Notes: generated from the letters alone by a model not told the origin. DNA of 64,000 nucleotides from CAVVTR01 sp963751245 (GCA_963751245.1 CAVVTR010000008.1:248001-312000); one strand, 5' to 3'. Shown: positions 51,795 through 60,755, numbered from the stretch's first letter. Numbers and translations are program-made.

Positions 51795-54425
51795 TCAGTT
51801 GGACTGGAGCTTGGAGACCCGCTCGACCACGTCCCGGAAAGCCGGGTTGATGGCGAGGACCTCGGCGAACTGGGCCAGAGCCGCATCGCGGTTGCCCGCC
51901 GCCTCCAGCGTCCGTCCCAGCTCGTAGCGCAGGCCGAGCTCCGAATCCGGCGGCAGCGCCGGGGCGTGCAGCGCCCGCGAGTACCACTCGACGGCCTGCT
52001 CGGGGAGGCCCTTGTCCAGGTAGCACGCGCCGATCATCGTGGCGCATTCCACGAAGAGCGCCTCCGACTTGGCGGCCAGCTGGAACTCACCGATGGCCTC
52101 GTCGAGGAGCGACATCTCGCGATAGGCGAGGCCGAGGTTGAAGTGGGTGTCGAAGTCGTCGTCCCCCACCTGCTCCGCCACACCCCGCTGGAACTCCTTG
52201 AACAGCTCCTCGATGGAGACTTCCTCGCCCTGCTGGGGACCGGCGGCCTCGGCGACGAGCTCCTCCTCGGCCAGCTCCTTCTCGAGCTCCGCGGCGAGGT
52301 CGAAGAACTGTTCCTCCTCGCTGAACAGGGCTTCGGCCGAGTCCCCCTCGGCGCCGGCAGGAGGCGCAGCCTCCTCCCAGCCCCGCGACTTCAGCAGGGC
52401 CTGCCGGGCGACCACCTCCGGGTGGTCCGGCGCCGTCTGCCGCAGGGTCTCCAAGCTCTCGGCCGCCTCATCCAGGAGCCCCTGCTCGAGGAAGAAGTCG
52501 ATCTCGGCGAGGCTCTCCTCGGCGGGGCCGGCGAGGGCCTCGGCGACGTCCACCTCTTCCACCGCGCCGGCGACCACCTCCACGGCGTCGTCGAACTCGA
52601 TGGGAGCCTCGAAGGGAACCGCAGCGTCCATGTCTTGGGGCGCCGGCGACCAGGAGAGCGGCTCACCGTCCCCGGAAGGCGCGAGGGCCGCGGGCTCGCC
52701 GCCCTCGCCGGGGGGCTCCACCTCCGGCGCCTCCTCGGCGCCGCCGTCGGCGAGACCCTCGAAGCCGCCCACGCGCAGGACCGACTCCATCTCGGCGGGA
52801 CCGATGTGGTGGGTCATCCCCATGGCGTCGGCGCCGTCGGGTCCGGCGCCGGTCTCGTCCCCGGCAGGCATCGCCGGGACCAGCTCGAAGGCGGTGCTGG
52901 TCGCTGCCCCCGCCGTCAGCGACTCGAGCAGCTCACGGGCCTTCTCGTGGGAAGGGGCGCTCTCGAGCAAGCGCTCGAGGTGCGCCACCGCCTTGTCGGC
53001 GAGCCCGTACTTGGCGAACACCATGGCCTCGGTGTACAGCTCCTCGACGTTGACGTCGTCCACCACTCCGGATGGCCCCGCACCGAACGCCTGCGCCCGG
53101 GTCGTCGCGGCAGGCTCCCCCTCCCCTTCCCCGGGCGCGTCGGGGATGTCCATCTCGACAAACTCGAGCTCACCGCCGAGCCCGGCGTCGTCCACGGCGA
53201 AGGAAAGCTCCACCTCCCCCGCGGCTGGACCCGGGGCGGCCGTGGGCGGCGCGACGCTCACTCCCAGCTCCTCGAGGCGCTGCACGGCGTGCCGGTTGGA
53301 CGGGTCCCGGTGCACCAGCTTGCGGTACAGCGCGACCGCGTCCTCCGACCGGCCGGCGTCGAAGTAGGCGTCGGAGAGGGCCGCCTCCACCGCCGTGGCT
53401 TCCTCCGTCTCGCCGATCCGGTCCACCGCCTTGGCGAGGCGCTCGAGGACGTCGATGTCGGCGGGGGCGCTGCGCTGCAGTCGCCGCAGGATCGGCAGCG
53501 CCCGCCGGCTCTCCCCCGCCGCGGTGAAGCGGTCCACCGCCGGGATGATGTGGCGCTTCGCCTCCACCACCTCACCGCCGCACAGCAGGATTTCGCCGAG
53601 GAGCTGGCCGACGTCGGCGCGGGAGCGCAGCGCCTCGGGCAGAGCGTCCACCGCGGCGCGGGCCCCGGCGGTGTCGTCGGCGTCCAGCATCACCCGGGCC
53701 AGGAGCACTCGCAGCTCCGCCCCGCCGCCGGCACTCTCCAGGGCCCGGCTGCCGAGCTCCAGCGCCTGCGCCCCCCGCCTGGCTTCGATGAGCGCCTGCA
53801 CGCAGGGAACGACCATGTCCGCGTCGTCGGGGTGCAGCTCCAGCGCGCGCTGGTAGAGCTTGACCGCCTCGTCGAGGAGCTTGCGCGAGAGCAGCGCCTG
53901 CCCGAGGGCGTCGATCTCCTCGCTGGCTGCCTCCGCATCGCCGATCTGGACCAGAAGGTCCACGAGTTTGGCCCGCGTCTGCAAGTTGCCGGGCTCGAGC
54001 TCCGCCAGCTTGCGAAAGACGCGGACGGCGTCCTCCTGACGCTTGGCACGGAGGAACCAGTCGGCCAGGGTGAGCAGCTGCTGGCGCCCCTCCACCGCGA
54101 GCCCCTGCTTGAAGTAGAGGTCCGCGAGACGCTCATAGACCGCGATGCGCTGGGGGTCCAGCCGGTTGATCTTCTTGTAGATGGCGATGGACTTGAGGAA
54201 GAAGCCGTCCTCGGCGAAGTGCTCCGCGATGCGCTCGTAGACCTCGATCGCCTCGGGGATCCGGTTGACCCGGACGAGAAGGTCACCCAGGCGGTTGAGA
54301 GTGTTGGCGTCGGTGGGAGCCTGCTCCAGGGCGCGCTGGTACTCGCGGATCGCGGCTTCCAGCTTGCCCCGCGCCGCGAGCTTCTCGGCCTCGTGCAGGA
54401 TCTTCTCTCGCTTCACGGTCGCCAT
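51795..54425 (-). CDS. Large cytoplasmic TPR-repeat protein
   Basis: 876 aa, no signal peptide. Residues 1-400 are consecutive TPR units (LEAAIREYQRALEQAPTDAN, RIPEAIEVYERIAEHFAEDG, KSIAIYKKINRLDPQRIAVY, LDEAVKLYQRALELHPDDAD), residues about 400-700 are acidic and low-complexity with scattered TPRs (LYTEAMVFAKYGLADKAVAH, AEIDFFLEQGLLDEAAESLE), and TPRs resume at 740-876 (DTHFNLGLAYREMSLLDEAI). Resembles the FrzS-/pilus-associated TPR proteins of Myxococcus-like bacteria only in architecture; no specific partner is evident. Start ATG 54425 lacks an SD. Confidence 0.8.
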   Translation of the reverse strand: MATVKREKILHEAEKLAARGKLEAAIREYQRALEQAPTDANTLNRLGDLLVRVNRIPEAIEVYERIAEHFAEDGFFLKSIAIYKKINRLDPQRIAVYERLADLYFKQGLAVEGRQQLLTLADWFLRAKRQEDAVRVFRKLAELEPGNLQTRAKLVDLLVQIGDAEAASEEIDALGQALLSRKLLDEAVKLYQRALELHPDDADMVVPCVQALIEARRGAQALELGSRALESAGGGAELRVLLARVMLDADDTAGARAAVDALPEALRSRADVGQLLGEILLCGGEVVEAKRHIIPAVDRFTAAGESRRALPILRRLQRSAPADIDVLERLAKAVDRIGETEEATAVEAALSDAYFDAGRSEDAVALYRKLVHRDPSNRHAVQRLEELGVSVAPPTAAPGPAAGEVELSFAVDDAGLGGELEFVEMDIPDAPGEGEGEPAATTRAQAFGAGPSGVVDDVNVEELYTEAMVFAKYGLADKAVAHLERLLESAPSHEKARELLESLTAGAATSTAFELVPAMPAGDETGAGPDGADAMGMTHHIGPAEMESVLRVGGFEGLADGGAEEAPEVEPPGEGGEPAALAPSGDGEPLSWSPAPQDMDAAVPFEAPIEFDDAVEVVAGAVEEVDVAEALAGPAEESLAEIDFFLEQGLLDEAAESLETLRQTAPDHPEVVARQALLKSRGWEEAAPPAGAEGDSAEALFSEEEQFFDLAAELEKELAEEELVAEAAGPQQGEEVSIEELFKEFQRGVAEQVGDDDFDTHFNLGLAYREMSLLDEAIGEFQLAAKSEALFVECATMIGACYLDKGLPEQAVEWYSRALHAPALPPDSELGLRYELGRTLEAAGNRDAALAQFAEVLAINPAFRDVVERVSKLQSN

Positions 54426-54451
54426 GGGAAGTGCACACGTCTCCGGCAGTT

Positions 54452-54460
54452 ATCGTAGCA
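54452..54460 (-). promoter_or_regulatory. Extended -10 promoter (TGC-TACGAT) of the TPR gene
   Basis: On the minus strand TGCTACGAT, an extended -10, lies 26 bases before ATG 54425. The leader is about 20 bases without a clear SD. Confidence 0.45.
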
Positions 54461-54573
54461 CAGTCGCACCCGGCGACGATGCCGTCCGCAGCGAGGAGAA
54501 CAGCCATCCGCAGGGGTCCGCGCCGGCCCGGTGCGAAGGCCCCGGCAGAAGGCCGGAACGCGCAGACACACGC

Positions 54574-54608
54574 CGAGGCCCCCACCCGTTCCGGGTCCGG
54601 GGGCCTCG
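54574..54608 (-). terminator. Hairpin downstream of rplS
   Basis: CGAGGCCCCC (54574-54583) and GGGGGCCTCG (54599-54608) form a perfect 10-bp stem with a 15-base loop, 52 bases after the rplS stop. No U-run follows, as is common in very GC-rich genomes. The likely end of the rpsP-rplS transcript. Confidence 0.65.
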
Positions 54609-54659
54609 TCGGTACGGCGCCACACCTCCTCGCAGGGGGACGCGGCGCCGGGTCGTGTC

Positions 54660-55007
54660 CTACTTGCGGTCGAACGCTTCTTCGATGCGTGCGGCCTTGC
54701 CTCGCAGCCCGCGCAGGTAGTAGAGCTTGGCGCGGCGCACCTTGCCGTGGCGCACCACGTCCACGTGGTCGACGGTGGGGGAGTGCAGGGGGAAGACGCG
54801 CTCCACCCCCACGCCGTAGGAGATCTTCCGGACGGTGAAGGTCTCCCCGATACCGCCGCCACGGCGGCCGATGACGACGCCCTCGAACACCTGGATGCGT
54901 TCCTTCTCACCCTCGCGAACCTTGACGTGAACCCGCACGGTGTCACCGGGGGAAAACGCTGTAACGTCGCTGCGCATCTGCTCTTTCTCGAGCTCGCGTA
55001 GATCCAT
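54660..55007 (-). CDS. rplS: 50S ribosomal protein L19
   Basis: 115 aa. ATG 55007 (MDLRELEKEQMRSDV) is chosen because GGAG precedes it by 5 bases; an in-frame start 7 codons upstream adds no family sequence. Conserved L19 features: FSPGDTVRVHVKVREGEKER, QVFEGVVIGRRGGGIGETFT, KISYGVGVERVFPLHSP and KVRRAKLYYLRGLRGKAARI. Last gene of the rpsP-khpA-rimM-trmD-rplS set, a conserved arrangement. Confidence 0.97.
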   Translation of the reverse strand: MDLRELEKEQMRSDVTAFSPGDTVRVHVKVREGEKERIQVFEGVVIGRRGGGIGETFTVRKISYGVGVERVFPLHSPTVDHVDVVRHGKVRRAKLYYLRGLRGKAARIEEAFDRK

Positions 55008-55088
55008 GACACTCCTCCAGCCCCGCACCGGAGACGCGGGGAATGTGGATTATATACTCGTGCGCCCCGGACGGGAAGCTCCCCCGCC

Positions 55089-55847
55089 TCAGCCGTCCGC
55101 ACCGGGAAGGCGAACCCCCTCGCGGCGTGCCACTTCCTCCGCCACCGCCCGCACCTCCGCGGAGAAGCGCTCCCACCCCGCCGCGATGAGGTCCGGGCGG
55201 CAACGCAGCGTCACCCGCACCGCCTCCTCGAGGCGCCACCGGCGGATCGCCGCGTGGTTTCCCGACAGCAGCACCTCGGGGACGTCCTCCGCGTCGAACG
55301 CCCGCGGACGCGTGTACACGGGGTGGTCGAGAAGCCCTGTGGCGAAGGAGTCCTCCTCGACCGACGCGTAGTCACCCACCACTCCGGGAAGGTACCGGGC
55401 GGCCGCGTCGGCCATTGCCAGGGCGGCGAGCTCGCCGCCGGACAGCACGAAGTCGCCCAGCGAGATCTCGTCCACCGTGAGCAGCCGGCGGACCCTCTCG
55501 TCGAATCCCTCGTACCGGCCGCACACGAACAGGAGCCTCTCCCGTCCGGCCAGCTCGCGGGCCACCGCGTCGTCGAAGCGCCGACCCCGGGGGTCCGGGA
55601 GAACCACGTGGGCTCCGGCCCGCGCCAGCTCGCGGACCGCCGGCACCACCACCGTCGCCATCAGCACCATGCCCGGGCCGCCGCCGTACGGCTCGTCGTC
55701 CACCTGGCCGTACCGATTGACCGCCCATGAGCGCAGGTCGTGGACCCGTGCCTCGATCACCCCGTCCCGCAGCGCCTGGCCCAGCACGCCCACCGCCAGG
55801 TAGGCCTCCACAGTGGAGGGGAAGAGGGTCAGGAAGTCACAGCGCAT
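55089..55847 (-). CDS. trmD: tRNA (guanine37-N1)-methyltransferase
   Basis: 252 aa SPOUT-class methyltransferase that makes m1G37 to prevent frameshifting. Knot-forming motifs: LLFVCGRYEGFDERV and ISLGDFVLSGGELAALAMAD, with the preceding DDEPYGGGPGMVLM and the later LDHPVYTRPRAFDAEDVPEVLLSGNH-type segment (substrate-binding region). The start overlaps the rimM end by 11 bases. L19 follows 81 bases later. Confidence 0.97.
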   Translation of the reverse strand: MRCDFLTLFPSTVEAYLAVGVLGQALRDGVIEARVHDLRSWAVNRYGQVDDEPYGGGPGMVLMATVVVPAVRELARAGAHVVLPDPRGRRFDDAVARELAGRERLLFVCGRYEGFDERVRRLLTVDEISLGDFVLSGGELAALAMADAAARYLPGVVGDYASVEEDSFATGLLDHPVYTRPRAFDAEDVPEVLLSGNHAAIRRWRLEEAVRVTLRCRPDLIAAGWERFSAEVRAVAEEVARREGVRLPGADG

Positions 55848-56370
55848 CGTCGCCGAACAGGCCGGCGGGGGGATCGAGGACGACCACGCCGTGCTCGAGG
55901 TCCACGTTCACCACGATGGGAGACGTGAACGGCACCAGGACCTCGTGCCCGCCCGCCTCCACGCGGAGCAGGCTCCCGCCCCCGCCGGGGACCAGCCCGC
56001 CCACGCGGCCCAGCGCCCTGCCGCCGGAGTCGACGCAGGTCAGCCCGCGCAGCTCGTGCTCGTAATAGTAGTTCTCCGGCAGAGCCGAACGCTCCTGGGG
56101 GGGAAGGAACACCCAGAGGTTGCGCAACGGCTCCACGGCGGTGCGGTCGGCGAATCCGGCAAGACCCAGGAGCCACGCCCCCTTGTGCAGACGGACCTGC
56201 TCGACCTCGAGGAACCGTCCGGGCTCCTCGCCCTCGCCGCCGAGGCCGACCCGGACTCCGGGGCTCATCCGCTCGGGGAAGTCGGTCTCGATGTCGACCA
56301 CCACCTCCCCATGCACACCATGAGGACGCCGGATCCGCCCCACGGCCAACCACGCCTCGGGGCGGTCCAT
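55837..56370 (-). CDS. rimM: 16S rRNA processing protein RimM
   Basis: 177 aa ribosome maturation factor. N-terminal beta-barrel domain (AVGRIRRPHGVHGEVVVDIE, DFPERMSPG) and PRC-barrel domain (YYYEHELRGLTCVDSGGRAL, LLRVEAGGHEVLVPFTSPIV). Starts 2 bases after the KhpA gene and overlaps trmD by 11 bases, the conserved order for these ribosome-assembly genes. Confidence 0.95.
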   Translation of the reverse strand: MDRPEAWLAVGRIRRPHGVHGEVVVDIETDFPERMSPGVRVGLGGEGEEPGRFLEVEQVRLHKGAWLLGLAGFADRTAVEPLRNLWVFLPPQERSALPENYYYEHELRGLTCVDSGGRALGRVGGLVPGGGGSLLRVEAGGHEVLVPFTSPIVVNVDLEHGVVVLDPPAGLFGDDAL

Positions 56371-56372
56371 GG

Positions 56373-56603
56373 CTACTCCAGGATTTCCAGCACGAAGCGC
56401 TTGCGCACCTTCATGCCGGCCGCAGCCAGCAGAGTCCGGATCGAACGCGCCGTCTTGCCCTGCTTCCCGATCACCTTGCCGAGATCCTCCGGCGCGACCC
56501 GAAGCTCAAGGACGGTCGTCTGCTCCCCCTCCACCTCGTGAACCTGAACCTTGTCCGGCTGGTCAACGAGCGCTCTGGCGATCTGTTCGACGAGCTGTCT
56601 CAT
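56373..56603 (-). CDS. khpA: KH-domain RNA-binding protein (KhpA/YlqC family)
   Basis: 76 aa single KH domain with the GxxG-type loop in VIGKQGKTARSIRTLL. Characteristic small gene between rpsP and rimM. In Gram-positives KhpA works with KhpB in RNA binding and cell elongation; no khpB is in this window. Starts behind GGAGGCC, 32 bases after rpsP. Confidence 0.93.
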   Translation of the reverse strand: MRQLVEQIARALVDQPDKVQVHEVEGEQTTVLELRVAPEDLGKVIGKQGKTARSIRTLLAAAGMKVRKRFVLEILE

Positions 56604-56635
56604 GGCGGCCTCCTCAGGAACACCACCGATACGGG

Positions 56636-56872
56636 TCAGTTCTGGGCCTGCTTCAGAAGGGTCCGGACCGTCTCCGAAGGCTTGGCTCCGCGCTCGATCC
56701 AGTACGTCGCGCGCTCCACGTCGATCCGCACCTGGGCCGGTTCAGCCCTCGGATCGTAGAGGCCGATCTCCTCGATCACCGCCGACGTCGGTACCTTGCG
56801 GGCGTCGGATACCACCACACGATAGACGGGGCGCCTGTTCGAGCCCATTCGCCGCAGTCGAATCTTCAACAT
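56636..56872 (-). CDS. rpsP: 30S ribosomal protein S16
   Basis: 78 aa, normal size. Conserved sequence MLKIRLRRMGSNRRPVYRVV, VIEEIGLYDPRAEPAQVRID and ATYWIERGAKPSETVRTLLK. ATG 56872 follows TGGAGGAACGGCTGA. First gene of the rpsP-khpA-rimM-trmD-rplS operon, with its own promoter between it and ffh. Confidence 0.97.
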   Translation of the reverse strand: MLKIRLRRMGSNRRPVYRVVVSDARKVPTSAVIEEIGLYDPRAEPAQVRIDVERATYWIERGAKPSETVRTLLKQAQN

Positions 56873-56893
56873 TCAGCCGTTCCTCCACGTTTT

Positions 56894-56907
56894 CGCGGTT
56901 TTCCGCG
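56894..56907 (-). other. CGCGG-AAAA-CCGCG hairpin in the rpsP leader
   Basis: Perfect 5-bp stem with a four-base A loop on the minus strand, placed between the -10 box and the SD of rpsP and downstream of ffh. It could end ffh transcripts or control rpsP translation; no U-run follows. Confidence 0.45.
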
Positions 56908-56910
56908 AGA

Positions 56911-56938
56911 ATAGTATTCTACCATCGCTGTGCGTCGA
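56911..56938 (-). promoter_or_regulatory. Promoter of the rpsP operon
   Basis: On the minus strand TCGACG (56938-56933), 16 bases, TACTAT (56916-56911), with an overlapping alternative -10 TAGAAT at 56921-56916. Located in the 68-base ffh-rpsP gap. Confidence 0.5.
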
Positions 56939-56940
56939 GC

Positions 56941-58263
56941 TTACAGCCCCATGGAGCGAAGCACTCGGCGGGGGTCGCCTCCCTTGCCCAGCCGCTTGAC
57001 CATCCGCTTCATCTCCGCGTACTGGCGCAGCAGGCGGTTGACCTCCTCGACGGTGGTGCCCGCCCCCCGGGCGACGCGGCGCCGGCGCGACCCGTTGACG
57101 ATCTCGGGGTGACGCCGCTCCGACGGTGTCATCGAGGAGATGATCGCCTCGAAGCGCACCAGCTTGCGGTCGTCCACCTGAGCACCGCGCAGCGCCTTGG
57201 CGCCGGGCAGCAGGTCCATGATCTGCCCCATCAGCCCGCCGCCACGGAGCTGCTTGAGCTGGTCGCGGAGGTCATCGAGGTCGAACCCCTCCCGCTTCGC
57301 CTTGCGCTCCATCTCCGCGGCCCGCTTGAGGTCCACGGTCTGCTGGGCCTTTTCCACCAGCGTGAGCACGTCGCCCATGCCGAGGATCCGCGACGCCATG
57401 CGGTCAGGGTGGAAAGTCTCCAGGTCCTCCAGGCGCTCGCCCACGCCGGCCAGCCGCACCTGCGTCCCCGCGACCGAGACCACCGACAGGGCGGCGCCTC
57501 CCCGGGCATCACCGTCCAGCTTGGTGAGCACCGCGCCGGTGAGGGGAAGGCGGTCGGCGAAGGCCTTCGCCTGGCGCACGGCGTCCTGTCCCGTCATGGC
57601 GTCGGCCACGAAGAGGATCTCACTGGGCTTGAGCACCTCGGCCAGGCCGGCGACCTCGTCCATGAGGGCATCGTCCACGTGGAGCCGGCCCGCGGTGTCG
57701 ACGAGCACCACCTCGAACCCCTTTCGACGCGCCTCGACCAGCGCCGCCCCGGCGATCTCGCGGGGGTCGCTCCAGGCCCGGGTGTCCATCACCGGGAGAC
57801 CGGCCTGGGCGCCAAGCTGCTCCAGCTGCTCCCGCGCGGCGGGACGCGCGGTGTCGGCGGGGACCAGCAGCACGTGCTTGTTCATCTGACGCCGCAGGTA
57901 GACGCCGAGCTTGGCGCAGGTGGTGGTCTTGCCGGTGCCCTGCAGGCCCACGAGCAGGATCGGAGCAGGGAAGCCCTTCAGCTTGAGCGGCTTGTGCTCG
58001 CCGCCCAGGAGCTTCGTCATCTCCTCGTGGACGATCTTCACCACCTGCTGCGCGGGGCGCAGAGAGCCCAGGACCTCCTTGCCCACGGACCGCTCCCGGA
58101 CGCGGGCGACGAAGTCCTTCACCACGGGGAGGGCCACGTCCGCCGCCAGCAGCGCACGCCGGATCTCGCTCATCGCCGCGTCCACGTGGTCCTCGGTGAG
58201 ATGGCCCTCGCCGCGGAGCGTCTTGAAGACCTTTTGCAGTCTGTCGGATACAGCGTCGAACAT
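56941..58263 (-). CDS. ffh: Signal recognition particle protein Ffh
   Basis: 440 aa SRP54 GTPase that targets nascent membrane proteins. N domain, then GTPase domain with PILLVGLQGTGKTTTCAKLG, VDTAGRLHVDDALMDEV, LTKLDGDARGGAALSV and GVGERLEDLETFHPDRMASR; the C-terminal M domain (FDLDDLRDQLKQLRGGGLMG, RRRRVARGAGTTVEEVNRLL) binds signal peptides and 4.5S RNA. It lies upstream of the rpsP operon, a frequent neighbour. SD GGGGAGAGG precedes the ATG. Confidence 0.97.
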   Translation of the reverse strand: MFDAVSDRLQKVFKTLRGEGHLTEDHVDAAMSEIRRALLAADVALPVVKDFVARVRERSVGKEVLGSLRPAQQVVKIVHEEMTKLLGGEHKPLKLKGFPAPILLVGLQGTGKTTTCAKLGVYLRRQMNKHVLLVPADTARPAAREQLEQLGAQAGLPVMDTRAWSDPREIAGAALVEARRKGFEVVLVDTAGRLHVDDALMDEVAGLAEVLKPSEILFVADAMTGQDAVRQAKAFADRLPLTGAVLTKLDGDARGGAALSVVSVAGTQVRLAGVGERLEDLETFHPDRMASRILGMGDVLTLVEKAQQTVDLKRAAEMERKAKREGFDLDDLRDQLKQLRGGGLMGQIMDLLPGAKALRGAQVDDRKLVRFEAIISSMTPSERRHPEIVNGSRRRRVARGAGTTVEEVNRLLRQYAEMKRMVKRLGKGGDPRRVLRSMGL

Positions 58264-58283
58264 ACCTCTCCCCAGAGTCGGCG

Positions 58284-58312
58284 AGTCTACCCCCTGCCCG
58301 TCGCAATCTCAA
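58284..58312 (-). promoter_or_regulatory. Sigma70-type promoter of ffh
   Basis: On the minus strand TTGAGA (58312-58307), 17-base spacer, TAGACT (58289-58284), in the 59-base gap after the Lon-family gene. The transcript carries an SD before ATG 58263. Confidence 0.7.
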
Positions 58313-58322
58313 GGGGGCGCCG

Positions 58323-60710
58323 TCAGACCTCCCTGAACCGTCGCAGCTGCTCGGCCATGCCGGCCAGCGCCGCCGCGCAGCGTCCGAAGACGGTGTCGGC
58401 GGGATAGGCGCCGGAGCCGGCGTCGCGGCGGCCGGCGGGGACGCCGGTGAGGATGCTGATCCCCTCTTCGATGGTGGCCACGCCGATCACGTGGAACAAC
58501 CCTGCCGCCACCGCCTCCACCACCGCGGGCGACAGCTGCAGGTCGCCGGCGTTGGCCATGGGGATGAGCACGCCCTGGCTCCCGGTGAGCTCGCGGCGCC
58601 GGCACAGCTCGAAGAACCCCTCGACCTTCTCGTTGACGCCGCCGATCGCCTGTACCGTGCCGTGCTGGTCCACCGACCCCGTCACGGCCAGGTCCTGCCG
58701 GATGGGCAGCCCGGCCAGCGCGGAGAGGATCGCGTACACCTCCGTCGACGAGGCGCTGTCACCGTCAACGCCGCCGTAGGACTGCTCGAAGGCCACCGAC
58801 GCCGTCATCGACAGCGGCGTCTCGCGGGCGAACATGCCGCGGAGGTAGCCGGCGATGATCAGCACCCCCTTGTCGTGGGTGGAGCCGGAGAGCCTCGCCT
58901 CCCGCTCCACGTTCACCACCCCGTCGCGCCCCAGGGCGACGCTGGCGGTGATCCTGCCGGGGAGCCCGAACGCGTGGTAGCCGAGGTCGTAGACGGCCAG
59001 GCCGTTGATCTGGCCCACAGCGCTCCCCTCGGTCCGGATCTCGAGCAGCCCTTCCATGATCAGCTCGGTGAGCTTCTCCTCCGGCAGCGAGCTCCGGTCA
59101 CGCCGCGACCTGACGGCGTCCAGGATCTCTTCGCGGCCGACCACGGTCAGGCCCGCGCGCCGCGCCAGGAACGCCGCTTCCCGCATGACGTCGGCGGCGT
59201 CGGAGAACCGCGTCGAGATCCGTCTCCGGTCGTGGGCCAGGCGCACCCCCTCCTCCACCAGGGCGGCCATCCCGGACCGGTCCAGGTGCGGCAGACCCTC
59301 CTCCGCGACGATCTTCGCCATCACCGACAGGAACTCCCCGACCTGCACGCTCCCGTTCGGCATCTCGCTGTCGAAGTCCGCGAGGACCTTGAAGATCTTC
59401 CGGAACTCCTCGTCCGAAGAGTGGAGGAGGTCGTACAGGGAGCGGTCCCCCACCATCACGACCTTCACGTCCAGATCCACGGGCTCGGGCGAGAGCGTCT
59501 GGCCCGACAGCGCGAACAGCACCTCTCCCGGCCGGATCACCACGCGCCGGTAGCGCAGCGCACGCTTGAGCGCCGGCCACACGCCGGGCTCCAGGATGGC
59601 GTCGAAGGCGTTGACGACCAGGAACCCGCCGTTGGCGCGCAGCAGCGACCCGGCACGGATACGGGTGTGGTCCGTGGTGGAGCGCCACGTCTGCCCGACC
59701 CTGGCATCGATGGTGCCGAAGAGGTTCGGAAACGTCGGTTCCGTCTCGATGACCACCGGTGCGCCACGCGTCGCGCCATTGTCCACGATCAGGTTGACCC
59801 GGTAGCGCAGCAGCCCCTCGCCCTCCTCCCCCGCGGTGTCCGGCGCCGAGAGCAGGTCGAGGTTGGCCATCATGTCCCGCTTGACCTCGGCCAGAAAGGG
59901 TTTCACCCGGGGATCCCCCACCGCCTCCGCGACGTCCGCGAGGGCCCGCGAGACCATGGGGTCCACGGTGTCGCGGCGCAGCTCCTCGGCCCGCTGGACC
60001 ATCTCGTCCCGCACGGACATGACCTCGTGGAAGACGCGCTGCATCTCCTCCGAGAGCTTCTCGTGCGCGGCCTGGAGCTCGTCGAGCCGCCCCTGGTCGA
60101 ACTTGCCGTCGGCGGCGAGGGCGTGCAGCTTGTCGAGGGTGACGGGGTGCTCGTCCACGACCGGCAGGATCTCCGGCCGGGTCATCGCCCCCATCTGGAC
60201 CTGGACCATGGTGAAGCCGGCGTTGCGGACCCGGGTCTCGAACGTCTCCACCAACCCCTGATTCCGGGTCTTGAGGTCCTCGATGGCCAGGTCGAGACGC
60301 CGCTGGAACTCGTCGCTCTCGAAGGTGCCCGGCAGGCTCGCGGAGAGGTCCCGGAGCATCCGCTCCATGCGGTCGCGGAGGACGGTCCCGCGCCCCGCCG
60401 GCAGCCGCAGCTGACGCGGCCTCTCCGGGCGGCCGAAGTCGTACACGTAGAGCAGGTCGTCCGGGGGGGGCGCCTCCCGTGCCAGGGGGCGCAGGTGCGT
60501 CTCGATGGCGGTCATCTTGCCCGTCCCGGTGAGCCCCGTGACGAACACGTTGAACCCGAGCGACTTCACCTGGAGACCGAACTCCAGGGCACGGACCGCC
60601 CGCTCCTGGCCGACGATGCCCCGTGCCGCCTCCACCCCCGCCGTCGAGTCCGCCGGCAGCCACTCCGGCGGACAGGCCCAACGCAGCTCGCTGGCTCCCA
60701 GATCCCGCAT
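58323..60710 (-). CDS. Lon-family ATP-dependent protease (AAA domain interrupted by a long insert)
   Basis: 795 aa. Unlike classical Lon it lacks the N-terminal LON substrate domain. Walker A GLTGTGKMT (59-67), a coiled-coil insert of about 170 residues (DEFQRRLDLAIEDLKTRNQG to EEMQRVFHEVMSVRDEMVQR), Walker B region NGGFLVVNAFDAIL, then the proteolytic domain with the Ser652/Lys695 dyad (GGVDGDSASS; VNEKVEGF), 43 residues apart as in Lon. Belongs to the LonB/LonC-like group annotated as AAA family Lon proteases. SD GGGGAGGTGAGGGG. Not the only possible Lon; a classical one may lie elsewhere. Confidence 0.9.
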   Translation of the reverse strand: MRDLGASELRWACPPEWLPADSTAGVEAARGIVGQERAVRALEFGLQVKSLGFNVFVTGLTGTGKMTAIETHLRPLAREAPPPDDLLYVYDFGRPERPRQLRLPAGRGTVLRDRMERMLRDLSASLPGTFESDEFQRRLDLAIEDLKTRNQGLVETFETRVRNAGFTMVQVQMGAMTRPEILPVVDEHPVTLDKLHALAADGKFDQGRLDELQAAHEKLSEEMQRVFHEVMSVRDEMVQRAEELRRDTVDPMVSRALADVAEAVGDPRVKPFLAEVKRDMMANLDLLSAPDTAGEEGEGLLRYRVNLIVDNGATRGAPVVIETEPTFPNLFGTIDARVGQTWRSTTDHTRIRAGSLLRANGGFLVVNAFDAILEPGVWPALKRALRYRRVVIRPGEVLFALSGQTLSPEPVDLDVKVVMVGDRSLYDLLHSSDEEFRKIFKVLADFDSEMPNGSVQVGEFLSVMAKIVAEEGLPHLDRSGMAALVEEGVRLAHDRRRISTRFSDAADVMREAAFLARRAGLTVVGREEILDAVRSRRDRSSLPEEKLTELIMEGLLEIRTEGSAVGQINGLAVYDLGYHAFGLPGRITASVALGRDGVVNVEREARLSGSTHDKGVLIIAGYLRGMFARETPLSMTASVAFEQSYGGVDGDSASSTEVYAILSALAGLPIRQDLAVTGSVDQHGTVQAIGGVNEKVEGFFELCRRRELTGSQGVLIPMANAGDLQLSPAVVEAVAAGLFHVIGVATIEEGISILTGVPAGRRDAGSGAYPADTVFGRCAAALAGMAEQLRRFREV

Positions 60711-60755
60711 CCCCTCACCTCCCCGCGGACCGGCCGCATGCCGGGGCCGGCAGCG

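Noticed and set aside
54426..54659. Small gene or tRNA in the 234-base gap
   Set aside because: No start with SD, no tRNA-like fold; only the extended -10 of the TPR gene and the rplS hairpin are supported.
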